From the NCBI RefSeq assembly GCF_006210265.1, contig NZ_VCNC01000002.1:310001-374000 (forward strand): 64,000 nt of DNA, in the 5' to 3' direction. This DNA is from Desulfovibrio sp. UCD-KL4C. Lineage in GTDB: Bacteria > Desulfobacterota > Desulfovibrionia > Desulfovibrionales > Desulfovibrionaceae. How positions within the stretch are numbered: the first letter of the stretch is position 1; each line of letters starts with the position of its first letter. Made by a program: the position numbers and the translations under genes. Of this stretch, positions 27,543-36,070 are shown piece by piece. The notes under the pieces are model-generated. The model was not told the DNA's origin, ran no database searches, and saw only the letters and a list, made by a program, of their open reading frames with translations.

Positions 27543-28973
27543 ATGAGCTCAAACTCTTTCGCTAATCTGTGCATCTTCCATATAATGGATGGATTGCGTG
27601 ACGGACTTTCACACTTCTCACAGATAAGTCGAGTAGCTTTGCTATACGCAATAAAGCCCGGTGATCCTTTGCGTATTTATGATCCACAAGATTTATTAAG
27701 AGACCACGAACCAAAGCTAAAAGAAATTTATATTGACTCAGATAAATGGAAGTCTGGGAGCAGACATGACGACACAACGCGGCTGATTGAACTAATCAAA
27801 ACAAAGGATCTGGCACTAGCAGGATTAATTTCATGCAGTGCCCGCTCCAGCAGCCTTTTTTACCAATGCTGGTTTACAGAACAACATCCCAACATGTGTT
27901 CAATCGGTCCAACTCAAAGTTGGATGGAATATGCGGCAATGATTCTTTCTCAAGATTATGCTGCGCAGAACATTTTGCGTCTTGATAGTTCAGGGCATCT
28001 TTTGCGTGAATATTCAACCCATGCTGTAAGAGATTACATTGTTGATCAACGTAATAGAATCATGGGTTGGGATACACAACTAAGAATTTACCCGATTCTT
28101 GATGCAATTCTAGGAATATCCAAAACAAAAGAAGAAGGCGCATGGGCTCGCGGTGATCTAATTTTTATTGAACCGTCAGAACTTGAATCATTAAATTATC
28201 TGGCAAAATTCCCAGAAAATGAAAGACCGGCGCTAAAAAACCATAAGCACGTTAGAAAACTTCTACAATCTGTAGAGAATTCCAGCAGAAAACTGGTATC
28301 TGATGGAAAATGTGTCGTCGGAATTTCATCATGCACACCTTCAAACACCTCTATTTCCGCTAATTTCAAAGGAGAAAGAGGCATTCTACAACTAGGACCG
28401 GAATCTATTTGCAGCTTTGCTGATGCAACCTTTTCATCAACAAATTTCAAGCCGAATTTAGTCCAACTTGAAGAAACACTTCTTGAAATTCCACTTGATG
28501 GCAATGACAGACACGGTTTATTTCAATTTGCAAATAAAATGGTTGCCAGCGCAACGAATCAAAGCCACGGATGCACACTGGTTTTAGATTTTAACGAAAC
28601 TCCTGTTAAAATAGCAGGCCAGACTTTAGAAATTCCTCTTGATTTGAAAGATCCTGAAATTCGAGGCCTAGCCAGAGCCCTGACCAAGTTAGACGGGGCT
28701 GTACATATCGGAAAAGATGTAAAAGTTTATGGTTTTGCATGCCTGCTGGACGGAAAAACTGTTTCAGGTGAAAATAGAGGAAGAGGAGCCAGATTTAATT
28801 CTGCCCTTCGCTTTACTGCGGAACATCCCAACATCATTGTCATTGTAGTTTCTTCCGACAAACCTGTCTCAATTATTCAACGCGGCGCAGAACTGACAGC
28901 TAGTTGTGACTGGACGCAGCACTTTGCATGTGTCAGCACTCCGCCCACTTTAGAAGAATGGATTGAACAATAA
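27543..28973 (+). CDS. Soluble diadenylate-cyclase-domain protein (variant motif)
   Basis: The 476-residue protein has a C-terminal DAC (DisA_N) domain from about residue 350. Motif one is DGAVHIG near residue 383. Motif two reads RGARFNSALRF near residue 412, where classical cyclases have (G)TRHRAA. The N-terminal ~330 residues have no membrane segment and resemble no domain I can name; it may be one of the sensor domains known to precede DAC domains. If active, it would be a second c-di-AMP source beside CdaA at 9117-9863. Replacement of RHR by RFN leaves activity open. Confidence 0.75.
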   Translation: MSSNSFANLCIFHIMDGLRDGLSHFSQISRVALLYAIKPGDPLRIYDPQDLLRDHEPKLKEIYIDSDKWKSGSRHDDTTRLIELIKTKDLALAGLISCSARSSSLFYQCWFTEQHPNMCSIGPTQSWMEYAAMILSQDYAAQNILRLDSSGHLLREYSTHAVRDYIVDQRNRIMGWDTQLRIYPILDAILGISKTKEEGAWARGDLIFIEPSELESLNYLAKFPENERPALKNHKHVRKLLQSVENSSRKLVSDGKCVVGISSCTPSNTSISANFKGERGILQLGPESICSFADATFSSTNFKPNLVQLEETLLEIPLDGNDRHGLFQFANKMVASATNQSHGCTLVLDFNETPVKIAGQTLEIPLDLKDPEIRGLARALTKLDGAVHIGKDVKVYGFACLLDGKTVSGENRGRGARFNSALRFTAEHPNIIVIVVSSDKPVSIIQRGAELTASCDWTQHFACVSTPPTLEEWIEQ

Positions 28974-29194
28974 CGTTAGGGAGATATTATGAATAAGCTG
29001 CTAAATTATTTTCTGTAACAGTTATTCCCCTACTGGGTTTCACCACTTTCATTCACAATTGACAGCTCAATGATTTTAAACAGGGAACTTAAACTTAAAA
29101 TTAAAAGGTTCCTTAACAAGCCGTAAAACAGAATTCTGAGCTTTAAATAACGCTAAAGTTTTTATCAACTGAATTTTTCAAAATCACGTTTTGT

Positions 29195-29238
29195 AAAGCC
29201 TGTAAATTGTCATATCACAACAAATTTACAGGCTTTTT
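29195..29238. terminator. Bidirectional terminator between the DAC-domain gene and ilvN
   Basis: AAAGCCTGTAAATTG and CAAATTTACAGGCTTT form a long stem around an ~11-base loop. There is a T run on the plus-strand side and an A run (T on the minus strand) on the other. It lies 12 bases from the ilvN stop and serves that gene and possibly the plus-strand transcript. Confidence 0.75.
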
Positions 29239-29249
29239 ATATCATTTAT

Positions 29250-29516
29250 TTAAAGCTGCTCTAATATCTTAGTAAACTGATGATCTTCAACCCTTTTAAC
29301 CTTGAGAACATCATATAGTTTTTCAAGTTGCAAAACTATCTGTTCAAGTTTGCTATCATCTTTAACAGTCAAGACCATACGGCTCTCCTCTCCAGTTCCG
29401 ACCGGACCGCAAACAATTCCCTCAAGGTTAAAATTTCTTCGAGCAAAAAGTCCGGTAATCTGGCTCATAACTCCGGCGTGATTTCTGACAAGTAAATCTA
29501 AACCATATTTACACAT
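29250..29516 (-). CDS. ilvN: Acetolactate synthase small (regulatory) subunit
   Basis: This 88-residue protein is a single ACT domain, the valine-sensing part of acetohydroxyacid synthase. Key stretches are VRNHAGVMSQITGLFARRNFN and GIVCGPVGTG, typical of IlvN/IlvH. It lacks the C-terminal domain of IlvH and is closer in length to E. coli IlvN or IlvM. It starts 3 bases after the ilvB stop. I use ilvN by length and context. Confidence 0.85.
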   Translation of the reverse strand: MCKYGLDLLVRNHAGVMSQITGLFARRNFNLEGIVCGPVGTGEESRMVLTVKDDSKLEQIVLQLEKLYDVLKVKRVEDHQFTKILEQL

Positions 29517-29519
29517 ATC

Positions 29520-31181
29520 TCAGCCTCCTATCATCTGTATATTGGAGCATTCTGGTGGAACCATGGGGAGAACTTTATTTTCATTTTCTATAGGAATGTT
29601 TATGACACAAGGCCCATCATGACCAAGTATTTTACGTAAAAATAATGAAGGATTCTCCTCTTCTCCAAGATCAAAAGCAGGAATACCGAAACCTTTTACA
29701 ATGGCTGTAAAATCTGGGCTACTTTCAAAGGTGGAAGCAATATACCTTTCACCGAAGAAAAGTTCCTGCTGCTGCCGTACAAGCCCAAGCCTATTGTTAT
29801 TCATAATCAAGACTTTAACATTCAGGTGATGTTCAGCAAGCGTTGCAAGCTCCTGTATATTCATTAAAAAAGAACCATCGCCACTTACGCATACAATTCT
29901 CCTTTCAGGATTAGATAATGCCGCTCCAATTGCTGTAGGTAATCCGAACCCCATTGTGCCGAGTCCGCCTGATGTCAGCAAAGTACGCGGTTTTCTAAAT
30001 GGATAACCTTTGGCAACCCACATCTGATGCTGCCCTACATCTGTAGTGATAATAGAGTTTTTAGAAAGTGACTCCCCGACAACTTTAAGCAGATTCATAG
30101 GGTGAAAAGAGTCATCTCTATCCGGCAATATTTCTGGATTCATCAACTTTAAAGACGCAATTCGTGAGCTCCATTCCATACGAATTGCAGATTCCGCGCT
30201 CTCGGAAAAAAACTTAAGAACGTGTCCGACATCACCTACAATTGCAAGATTTGAAGGCTTAATCTTATCAATTTCAGATTTATCTATATCTACATGCAAT
30301 ATATCAGCATGTTTACAGAACTCACATGTTTTACCGATAGCTCTATCATCAAAGCGCACCCCGAGAGCTATAATCAAATCGGCTTCATCCATTATCATAT
30401 TCGTTGCACGCTCTCCGTGCATACCTAGCATTCCAAGGTAGTGAGGATCACCATGCGGATAAACACCAAGTCCCATTAAAGAAGTAACAACTGGGATTGA
30501 GTTTTTATGTGCAAAACGAATTAAATCTTTTGAACCGTCAGCAGCAACAACTCCCCCGCCAGCATAGATTACAGGTCTGCGTGAACTGTTGATCATTTCA
30601 ACAGCCCGACTCAACAAATTTTCATCACATAATGAAGGATTACTTTTAACTCCGACTTCTGGAAAATCATCCAGCTCAAGAATCTCACTCTGAACATTTT
30701 TTGGAATATCAATGACGACAGGACCCGGACGACCAGATTCAGCAAGCCGGTATGCCTCAGGAATAATACGAAGTAGATCTTTAGCGGATTGAACTAAAAA
30801 ATTATGCTTGGTTATAGGAATTGTAAGGCCATAAGTATCAACTTCCTGAAAAGCATCAGTACCGATTAATGAACTTGAAACCTGTCCGGTTATGGCAACA
30901 ATCGGGATTGAATCAAGGCTCGCATCAGCTATTGCTGTCAGCATATTAGTAACTCCCGGACCTGAAGTTGCCATACAGACAGCTGCTTTCCCCGTTGTTC
31001 TGGCCATCCCCTGGGACATAAAGCCAGCTCCTTGCTCATGTCTTGCCAGAATATGCTTGATAGAGCTGTTTCTGAGTGCATCATAGATAGGTAGATTAGA
31101 CCCGCCAGGTATTCCGCATATAATCTCTGTGCCCTGTCGCTCCAAAAGCCTGATAAGCAATTGTGCCCCACTGATTTCCAT
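29520..31181 (-). CDS. ilvB: Acetolactate synthase large subunit
   Basis: This is the catalytic subunit of acetohydroxyacid synthase, which makes acetolactate or acetohydroxybutyrate for valine, leucine and isoleucine. The 553-residue product has the ThDP-enzyme opening GIPGGSNLPIYDAL, the catalytic Glu in RHEQGAGFMSQG near residue 47, and the ThDP/Mg motif GDGSFLMNIQEL near residue 430. MNNNRLG supplies the Asn of the same motif. It is the first structural gene of the operon and is preceded by a full attenuator. Expression should therefore follow branched-chain aminoacyl-tRNA supply. Confidence 0.95.
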   Translation of the reverse strand: MEISGAQLLIRLLERQGTEIICGIPGGSNLPIYDALRNSSIKHILARHEQGAGFMSQGMARTTGKAAVCMATSGPGVTNMLTAIADASLDSIPIVAITGQVSSSLIGTDAFQEVDTYGLTIPITKHNFLVQSAKDLLRIIPEAYRLAESGRPGPVVIDIPKNVQSEILELDDFPEVGVKSNPSLCDENLLSRAVEMINSSRRPVIYAGGGVVAADGSKDLIRFAHKNSIPVVTSLMGLGVYPHGDPHYLGMLGMHGERATNMIMDEADLIIALGVRFDDRAIGKTCEFCKHADILHVDIDKSEIDKIKPSNLAIVGDVGHVLKFFSESAESAIRMEWSSRIASLKLMNPEILPDRDDSFHPMNLLKVVGESLSKNSIITTDVGQHQMWVAKGYPFRKPRTLLTSGGLGTMGFGLPTAIGAALSNPERRIVCVSGDGSFLMNIQELATLAEHHLNVKVLIMNNNRLGLVRQQQELFFGERYIASTFESSPDFTAIVKGFGIPAFDLGEEENPSLFLRKILGHDGPCVINIPIENENKVLPMVPPECSNIQMIGG

Positions 31182-31209
31182 TTACTCACCCTCACCTTGT
31201 CATAATGTC

Positions 31210-31245
31210 AAAAAAAAACCCCTGCTGGCAAAGCCGGCAGGGGTT
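31210..31245 (-). terminator. ilvB attenuator terminator
   Basis: On the minus strand AACCCCTGC pairs with GCAGGGGTT, extended inward to about 13 pairs with a 3-base loop, and is followed by nine T residues. It lies 28 bases after the leader peptide stop and 28 bases before the ilvB start. Combined with the leader, it is a classical transcription attenuator. Confidence 0.9.
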
Positions 31246-31273
31246 AGAACAACATGTGTGCGTAAACTGAAAT

Positions 31274-31393
31274 TTACAGCATTCCCTCCGGCTTAATTAT
31301 GCCTGTCACTAGGACCACAGAAATCACCACCATCACCACTAGGGCGAAGGTTGCAACGACTGATAGGTTGTGATCTAGGGAAAATAAATTCAT
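31274..31393 (-). CDS. ilv operon leader peptide
   Basis: A 39-residue peptide is encoded upstream of ilvB: its middle reads VVATFALVVMVVISVVLV. By my count it contains nine valines, six leucines and three isoleucines, the end products of the pathway. When charged Val/Leu/Ile tRNAs are scarce, ribosomes should stall here and change folding of the downstream RNA, preventing the terminator at 31210-31245. This logic is known from E. coli ilvB and ilvGMEDA. The alternative antiterminator stem was not resolved by eye. The ribosome binding site is weak (GAG 10 bases upstream). Confidence 0.85.
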   Translation of the reverse strand: MNLFSLDHNLSVVATFALVVMVVISVVLVTGIIKPEGML

Positions 31394-31437
31394 TTCAGTT
31401 TTTCTCAAATTTTCTTTAATTTATAAGAACTGTGAGG

Positions 31438-31466
31438 AATATATGACAGCAGATTGTCATAAGCAA
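31438..31466 (-). promoter_or_regulatory. Predicted promoter of the ilv leader
   Basis: On the minus strand TTGCTT, a 17-base spacer and TATATT form a plausible sigma-70 promoter about 45 bases before the leader ATG. The spacer holds a TGACA/TGTCA inverted repeat (31444-31459, minus the last base), which could be an operator. Confidence 0.55.
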
Positions 31467-31490
31467 GTCTTTTTTATAAAAAGATACAAA

Positions 31491-32204
31491 CTATGACTTT
31501 AACTTAAATAACCCCACCCACCCAGACTTATAACCAATTACATTACACGAAAACTTAAACAAACCTGCGCAAAATAAATTAAACAGAAGCATTGGAATAT
31601 CATTATTCTTAAGAAGAAGGTTTCGGTCATTTTTGACTTTAAAAGGACTTTTCCGGAACCTGATATCCTGTAACTTCAATTTATATTCTGAACTGAAACC
31701 AACCTGTTCTGAACTCCCACTGTAAAAATTCTTAATACCTTGAGGGTAATAAGGTTTCTCATGATCCAAATCTAGCCAGAAATGAGGGTGAACCATAGGA
31801 GTTGCAATAAGCACCAATCCATCCGGTTTTAAATATTTCAGATATCCATCGATAAATTTGATTAAATCTTCAAACTTAAAGTGCTCAATAATATGGGATA
31901 AAACTAAAAAATCAAATTTCTTTTCCGCGTACCCTGTATCAAAATCTTCTAAAGAAACTACGTTCAATCCTCGTTTATTGCACTCATCAACCTGATAAAG
32001 ATTCTTTTCAACTCCAAGAATATTTTTAAAACCTTGCGATCTTAAAAAATCAGTTTTACCGCCTCGGCCACACCCGATCTCAAGAATACTCATTTCGCGA
32101 TCAAGACCTGATAAAAGCAACTTCCATTGTGACATCTCATGACGAGCAAGGTCTTTGGTAATTTCCCGAATAGTTTTACGCAACTCTTTACTAGCCGTTA
32201 GCAT
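31491..32204 (-). CDS. Class I SAM-dependent methyltransferase
   Basis: This is a 237-residue methyltransferase. Motif I is ILEIGCGRGGKTDFL near residue 45, motif II ends in GVEKN, and VLSHIIEHF near residue 105 is typical of UbiE/Coq-type small-molecule methyltransferases. A longer frame begins at 32282 but overlaps the upstream gene by 92 bases. I chose ATG 32204, which has GGAG 6 bases upstream and leaves a 14-base overlap. Coupling to the glycosyltransferase gene suggests that it modifies a sugar or glycan, though this is inferred from context. Confidence 0.75.
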   Translation of the reverse strand: MLTASKELRKTIREITKDLARHEMSQWKLLLSGLDREMSILEIGCGRGGKTDFLRSQGFKNILGVEKNLYQVDECNKRGLNVVSLEDFDTGYAEKKFDFLVLSHIIEHFKFEDLIKFIDGYLKYLKPDGLVLIATPMVHPHFWLDLDHEKPYYPQGIKNFYSGSSEQVGFSSEYKLKLQDIRFRKSPFKVKNDRNLLLKNNDIPMLLFNLFCAGLFKFSCNVIGYKSGWVGLFKLKS

Positions 32205-33360
32205 TTCGAACTCCAGCAAGCTCAGCCAAATATCTGGCAGCATTCGGAGCGCCTTCAAGCGATATCGCAAACGGATCAACATTCATTTTGAAGCACTTTT
32301 CAAGAGAACTGCGGAGCCCCTCAACAGTAACATCATCTTCAGGGAATATATCCACGACAGCCGATAAAGACTTACTTAAAGCAGCAGCATGCTCTTCCTG
32401 TTCACCGTCTTTCATTCCACGAAGCAGCACAACAGAAGGAACACAGGCCCCCATTACATCCGTCAGGCTGTTATATCCACCATAAACAATGGCAGATCGT
32501 GAGTTTGCTAAATCTGTTAAAAAAGACGGCCCCAGCTGTTCCAGATAAATATTGGAATAACGCTCAAAAAACTTTTTCACTTCACAAACTCTTGGTTCAC
32601 GATGATTCATATAAACTTTCCATATCCCTTCTGATATATCGAAACCTCCCAAAGTTTCTGCAACCTTTTCAAGAAGAGCAAAAGTCCCGTCCCCTGACCA
32701 CGGAATAGATATAACTCCAGCAAGTTTCTTATCTGCACAGCCATCAGTTACAGTCTTTCGCAATTCTTTGAACCTCGAAACATATCCTGTTTCAAAAGGA
32801 GTTTTCTGAAAATGGTTTGAAAGTTTATCAAGTTCTAAACGACCTGTTACGGCAGAATCTCCATACCACAATATCTCTGAATATTTTTTAATAAAAATAC
32901 TTGCTGAAAGTTCAGACCAGACTTTATCAACATCTCCGACTACAGCCCGCACTCCAAGCACCCATTTGCTGTAAGTTGAGCATTCTACTGCCGGAAGCAG
33001 CTCTCTATGCTTCCCCTGAGGGGTATGATCGGCTAAAATAACTTTTGGTCTATAAACATCTACCAGATTACTAATACTTTCTGATCTGATACTACCTAAA
33101 ACTTTGTCATCGATATTTGAAGGACCAAGATCTCCACAGGATTTTCCGCATATAATTTTAGTTTTATACGACGGCAATTTAATCCAATCCAGTTCTCCGT
33201 CACCTATAAGTTCAGCTGTAGAGCCACATCCGGTTACCAGCAAGACTGACAAATGTGGAAAAAGCCTGCGCACAGCAAGACCAATTGCAACACTGCGGCT
33301 GACATGTCCAAGACCTCTTCCGTCATGCGCATAAATCAGTATATCTATTATAGAACTCAT
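32191..33360 (-). CDS. MurG-like glycosyltransferase
   Basis: The 389-residue protein resembles the MurG/GT28-type GT-B fold. Near the start, IYAHDGRGLGHVSRSVAIG is the glycine/histidine acceptor-site motif also found in two nearby genes (33610-34776 and 37803-38966). VYGGYNSLTDVMGACVPSVV near residue 305 is the donor-site loop. It seems to be cytoplasmic or membrane-associated without membrane segments. It is transcribed away from the main plus-strand cluster and followed by the methyltransferase gene. The substrate cannot be read from sequence. Confidence 0.75.
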   Translation of the reverse strand: MSSIIDILIYAHDGRGLGHVSRSVAIGLAVRRLFPHLSVLLVTGCGSTAELIGDGELDWIKLPSYKTKIICGKSCGDLGPSNIDDKVLGSIRSESISNLVDVYRPKVILADHTPQGKHRELLPAVECSTYSKWVLGVRAVVGDVDKVWSELSASIFIKKYSEILWYGDSAVTGRLELDKLSNHFQKTPFETGYVSRFKELRKTVTDGCADKKLAGVISIPWSGDGTFALLEKVAETLGGFDISEGIWKVYMNHREPRVCEVKKFFERYSNIYLEQLGPSFLTDLANSRSAIVYGGYNSLTDVMGACVPSVVLLRGMKDGEQEEHAAALSKSLSAVVDIFPEDDVTVEGLRSSLEKCFKMNVDPFAISLEGAPNAARYLAELAGVRNANG

Positions 33361-33609
33361 CTTTGCCCCTTTGAGTCAACATGTCCAATTGAACTAACAA
33401 CCTTTAATATATATAGAAATCATAAACAACAAAAGACATGAAAATGGATTGCATCCAACCGGAAAACATACTAGAAAACATCAAAGACTTGGTTGAACAA
33501 CTTTAAGAAGTTACAGAGCAACCTTTTTAGTTAGATATTCCAACGATCATGGATATGCAACGGCAAATCAACTTATCAGCTTATAAACCATGTACATTCG
33601 GTATAATTA
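33361..33609. other. Divergent promoter region of the glycan cluster
   Basis: This 249-base gap separates two divergent glycosyltransferase genes. TATAAT occurs at 33601-33606, but only 4 bases before the plus-strand start and without a matching -35, so I do not call it a promoter. The plus-strand gene also has no clear Shine-Dalgarno sequence. Confidence 0.4.
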
Positions 33610-34776
33610 ATGAGTAAGACCTACAATATTTTGATGTATTCCCATGACACTTACGGTCTTGGACACATCCGTCGTACAATGGCAATCGCCTCACAACTTA
33701 AATGTCATGGGGTAAACATCCTGATAATCACAGGATCTCCAATAGTCGGAAGATTTGAATTCCCGGAACAGATCGATTTTGTCCGTGTTCCAGGAATGAT
33801 CAAACAATCAAACGATAATTACATACCTCATTCAATAAAAATAGACCCCATTCACGCCATGTCTATTCGCCAGTCAATAATTGATGCCACTGCAAAAAGT
33901 TTTCAACCGGATCTTTTTATAGTTGATAAAGCTCCCCGCGGCCTAAAGCACGAAATAATGCCGACTCTGGAATGGATGAAGCAATACGGTAAAACCCGTA
34001 CCATCCTGGGCCTTAGAGACATCATGGATGACTCGAAAAGCACTACAACGGACTGGGAGGATAAAGGCATCTATGATGTTCTTGACAATCTCTATTCTGA
34101 GATATGGGTTTACGGACACCGTGAATATTACGACCCGATTCAAGAATACAGCATTCCAGAGTCTATCAGTAAAAAAATGATATTTACAGGTTATATTCCA
34201 CGTGAAATTCACGCTAGAACCTGCCCTGACATTCGAAAAAATGGCAAAAAACTCGTTGTCATAACAGCCGGTGGCGGAGGTGACGGATATCCTATGATGG
34301 ACTCTTATTTAAAAGCACTTGAAAAATATGGACCGCAGAATTTCAGGACAGTTATGGTTACAGGTCCTTTCATGCCGGCAGACATGCGACATGACCTTGC
34401 TGAACGTGCAAAAAAACTTTCAGTTACATTTTACCACTTTTATAGAAAAATGGAAAAATTATTCAGTAATGCAGATCTTGTTGTAAGCATGGGCGGATAC
34501 AATACTATTTGCGAAATTCTTTCACATAAACAAGTCAGTTTGATCGTTCCCCGTGAGACTCCGAGACTTGAGCAAACCATCAGAGCCGAAGTCCTTAAAG
34601 AGCAAAACCTTGCAGACTTTATCCCTTGGCACGATTTAGGTCCGGACACAATGATGGAAAAAGTTAATAATTTACTTAACAATTCCAAAATTATCAGAGA
34701 AGCTGTATCAAATTTTAAATTCACAGGCCTTGATGTTATGCATCAACGCGTAAACGCATTCAAAGATATTTGCTAA
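33610..34776 (+). CDS. MurG-like glycosyltransferase
   Basis: This 388-residue protein is a GT-B fold glycosyltransferase related to the products at 32191-33360 and 37803-38966. The N-terminal MYSHDTYGLGHIRRTMAI is the shared motif. TAGGGGDGYPMMDS near residue 220 and SMGGYNTICEILSHKQ near residue 295 are the donor-nucleotide loops. It is the first gene of the plus-strand glycan run; the stop overlaps the next start as TAATG. Confidence 0.78.
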   Translation: MSKTYNILMYSHDTYGLGHIRRTMAIASQLKCHGVNILIITGSPIVGRFEFPEQIDFVRVPGMIKQSNDNYIPHSIKIDPIHAMSIRQSIIDATAKSFQPDLFIVDKAPRGLKHEIMPTLEWMKQYGKTRTILGLRDIMDDSKSTTTDWEDKGIYDVLDNLYSEIWVYGHREYYDPIQEYSIPESISKKMIFTGYIPREIHARTCPDIRKNGKKLVVITAGGGGDGYPMMDSYLKALEKYGPQNFRTVMVTGPFMPADMRHDLAERAKKLSVTFYHFYRKMEKLFSNADLVVSMGGYNTICEILSHKQVSLIVPRETPRLEQTIRAEVLKEQNLADFIPWHDLGPDTMMEKVNNLLNNSKIIREAVSNFKFTGLDVMHQRVNAFKDIC

Positions 34777-36044
34777 TGAAAAATACAACTCAACCAGTTC
34801 TGGCTATGATCCTGAAAGGATACCCGCGTATTTCTGAAACATTCATATCAAATGAGATACGATTACTCGAAAAACGGGGCGTTAAAATTCATATTATCTC
34901 CATGCGTAAACCGCGTGAAGATTTCACACATAAATCTATTTCAGAGATTAAAGCTGAAGTATCTTACCTGCCGTCAACACTTGAGGGATGCCTTGAAGAA
35001 CTTTTCGGGTCATCAGATCATGACGCAGGTTTAAAAGACACACGTTATAAAGTAGATCCTGATTTTACGATTAGAGTTGATAAAATATGGGACAACTTTC
35101 GCAAGACAGGCAATGAAGCTTCTTTTAAACATATGCTGCAAGCTGAGTATATCGTTGAAAAAATTCTACCCGGGTCTAATATTTTCCATATCCACGCTCA
35201 CTTTGCCCATTCTCCGACTTCCGTCGCGAGAAATACAAGCAGGCTTTCAGGGATTCCGTTCAGTTTTACAGCTCATGCCAAAGACATCTATACGCAAGCT
35301 CCTGAAAAAATAACCGCTAAGATTTCCGAAGCTAAATTTGCAGTAACTTGCACTGGATACAACTGCAAATATCTTGAAGAGATAGCTCCTAAGGGTAAGC
35401 CCATACATAAAGTCTATCATGGCATTGATCTGCGGCTTTTTACTTCAGATAAAGATTATTCATCATCTGCGCCTTACGAGATTTTCACTGTAGCAAGGTT
35501 CACTCCTAAAAAAGGGCTCCCGACTGTATTTAAGGCATTAAAAGTTCTTGCGGATAAAGGAATAGATTTTTCTTATAAAATTGTCGGTGACGGCGATGAT
35601 AGAGAATCCACACTGGCAATGATTGAAGATCTTGGTCTATCTAAGCAATGCACATGGCTAGGGACAAAGCCACACGAAGAAGTGCTTGAACTATACCGTT
35701 CAGCAGACCTATTTGCACTGGGATGCGAAATAGCAGCGAACGGAGACAGGGATGGAATACCAAATGTTTTGGCAGAAAGTATGGCCATGTCTGTTCCTGT
35801 AATAGCAACCACTATATCCGGTATACCTGAGCTAATTGATAATGGCATAACAGGTATGCTTGTTGAACCTGGTGATTACGTGGCAATGGCTGAAGCCATG
35901 GAGAAGATATTAACAGATCAAGCACTCAGGCACTCTATGATTCCGGCAGCTAAACAAAAAGTTCATGATATTTTTGATAACAGATACTGGATAAATATCT
36001 TGGCTGACGTGTATGAATTATATGGGATAAAGGCCAGCGACTAG
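34776..36044 (+). CDS. GT4-family glycosyltransferase
   Basis: The 422-residue product is a GT-B glycosyltransferase of the GT4 type. The acceptor half has AHFAHSPTSVARNTSRL near residue 145. The donor half has FTVARFTPKKGLPTVF near residue 228, GDGDDRESTL, and DGIPNVLAESMAMSVPVIAT near residue 328, where the usual EX7E begins with Asp instead of Glu. I chose ATG 34776, overlapping the previous stop, rather than the TTG six bases earlier. It probably extends an exopolysaccharide or envelope glycan. Confidence 0.85.
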   Translation: MKNTTQPVLAMILKGYPRISETFISNEIRLLEKRGVKIHIISMRKPREDFTHKSISEIKAEVSYLPSTLEGCLEELFGSSDHDAGLKDTRYKVDPDFTIRVDKIWDNFRKTGNEASFKHMLQAEYIVEKILPGSNIFHIHAHFAHSPTSVARNTSRLSGIPFSFTAHAKDIYTQAPEKITAKISEAKFAVTCTGYNCKYLEEIAPKGKPIHKVYHGIDLRLFTSDKDYSSSAPYEIFTVARFTPKKGLPTVFKALKVLADKGIDFSYKIVGDGDDRESTLAMIEDLGLSKQCTWLGTKPHEEVLELYRSADLFALGCEIAANGDRDGIPNVLAESMAMSVPVIATTISGIPELIDNGITGMLVEPGDYVAMAEAMEKILTDQALRHSMIPAAKQKVHDIFDNRYWINILADVYELYGIKASD

Positions 36045-36070
36045 CTTCTGCATTATAAGGACATGACAAT

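Noticed and set aside
28989-29018. Nine-codon frame after the DAC-domain gene, preceded by GGGAG
   Set aside because: It has a plausible ribosome binding site, but no amino-acid bias and no nearby regulated gene on that strand.
33438-33506. 22-codon open frame in the divergent glycosyltransferase gap
   Set aside because: No ribosome binding site and no similarity; expected by chance.
33601-33606. TATAAT before the plus-strand glycosyltransferase gene
   Set aside because: It is 4 bases from the ATG and has no -35 partner at 17 bases. A leaderless transcript is possible but unsupported.
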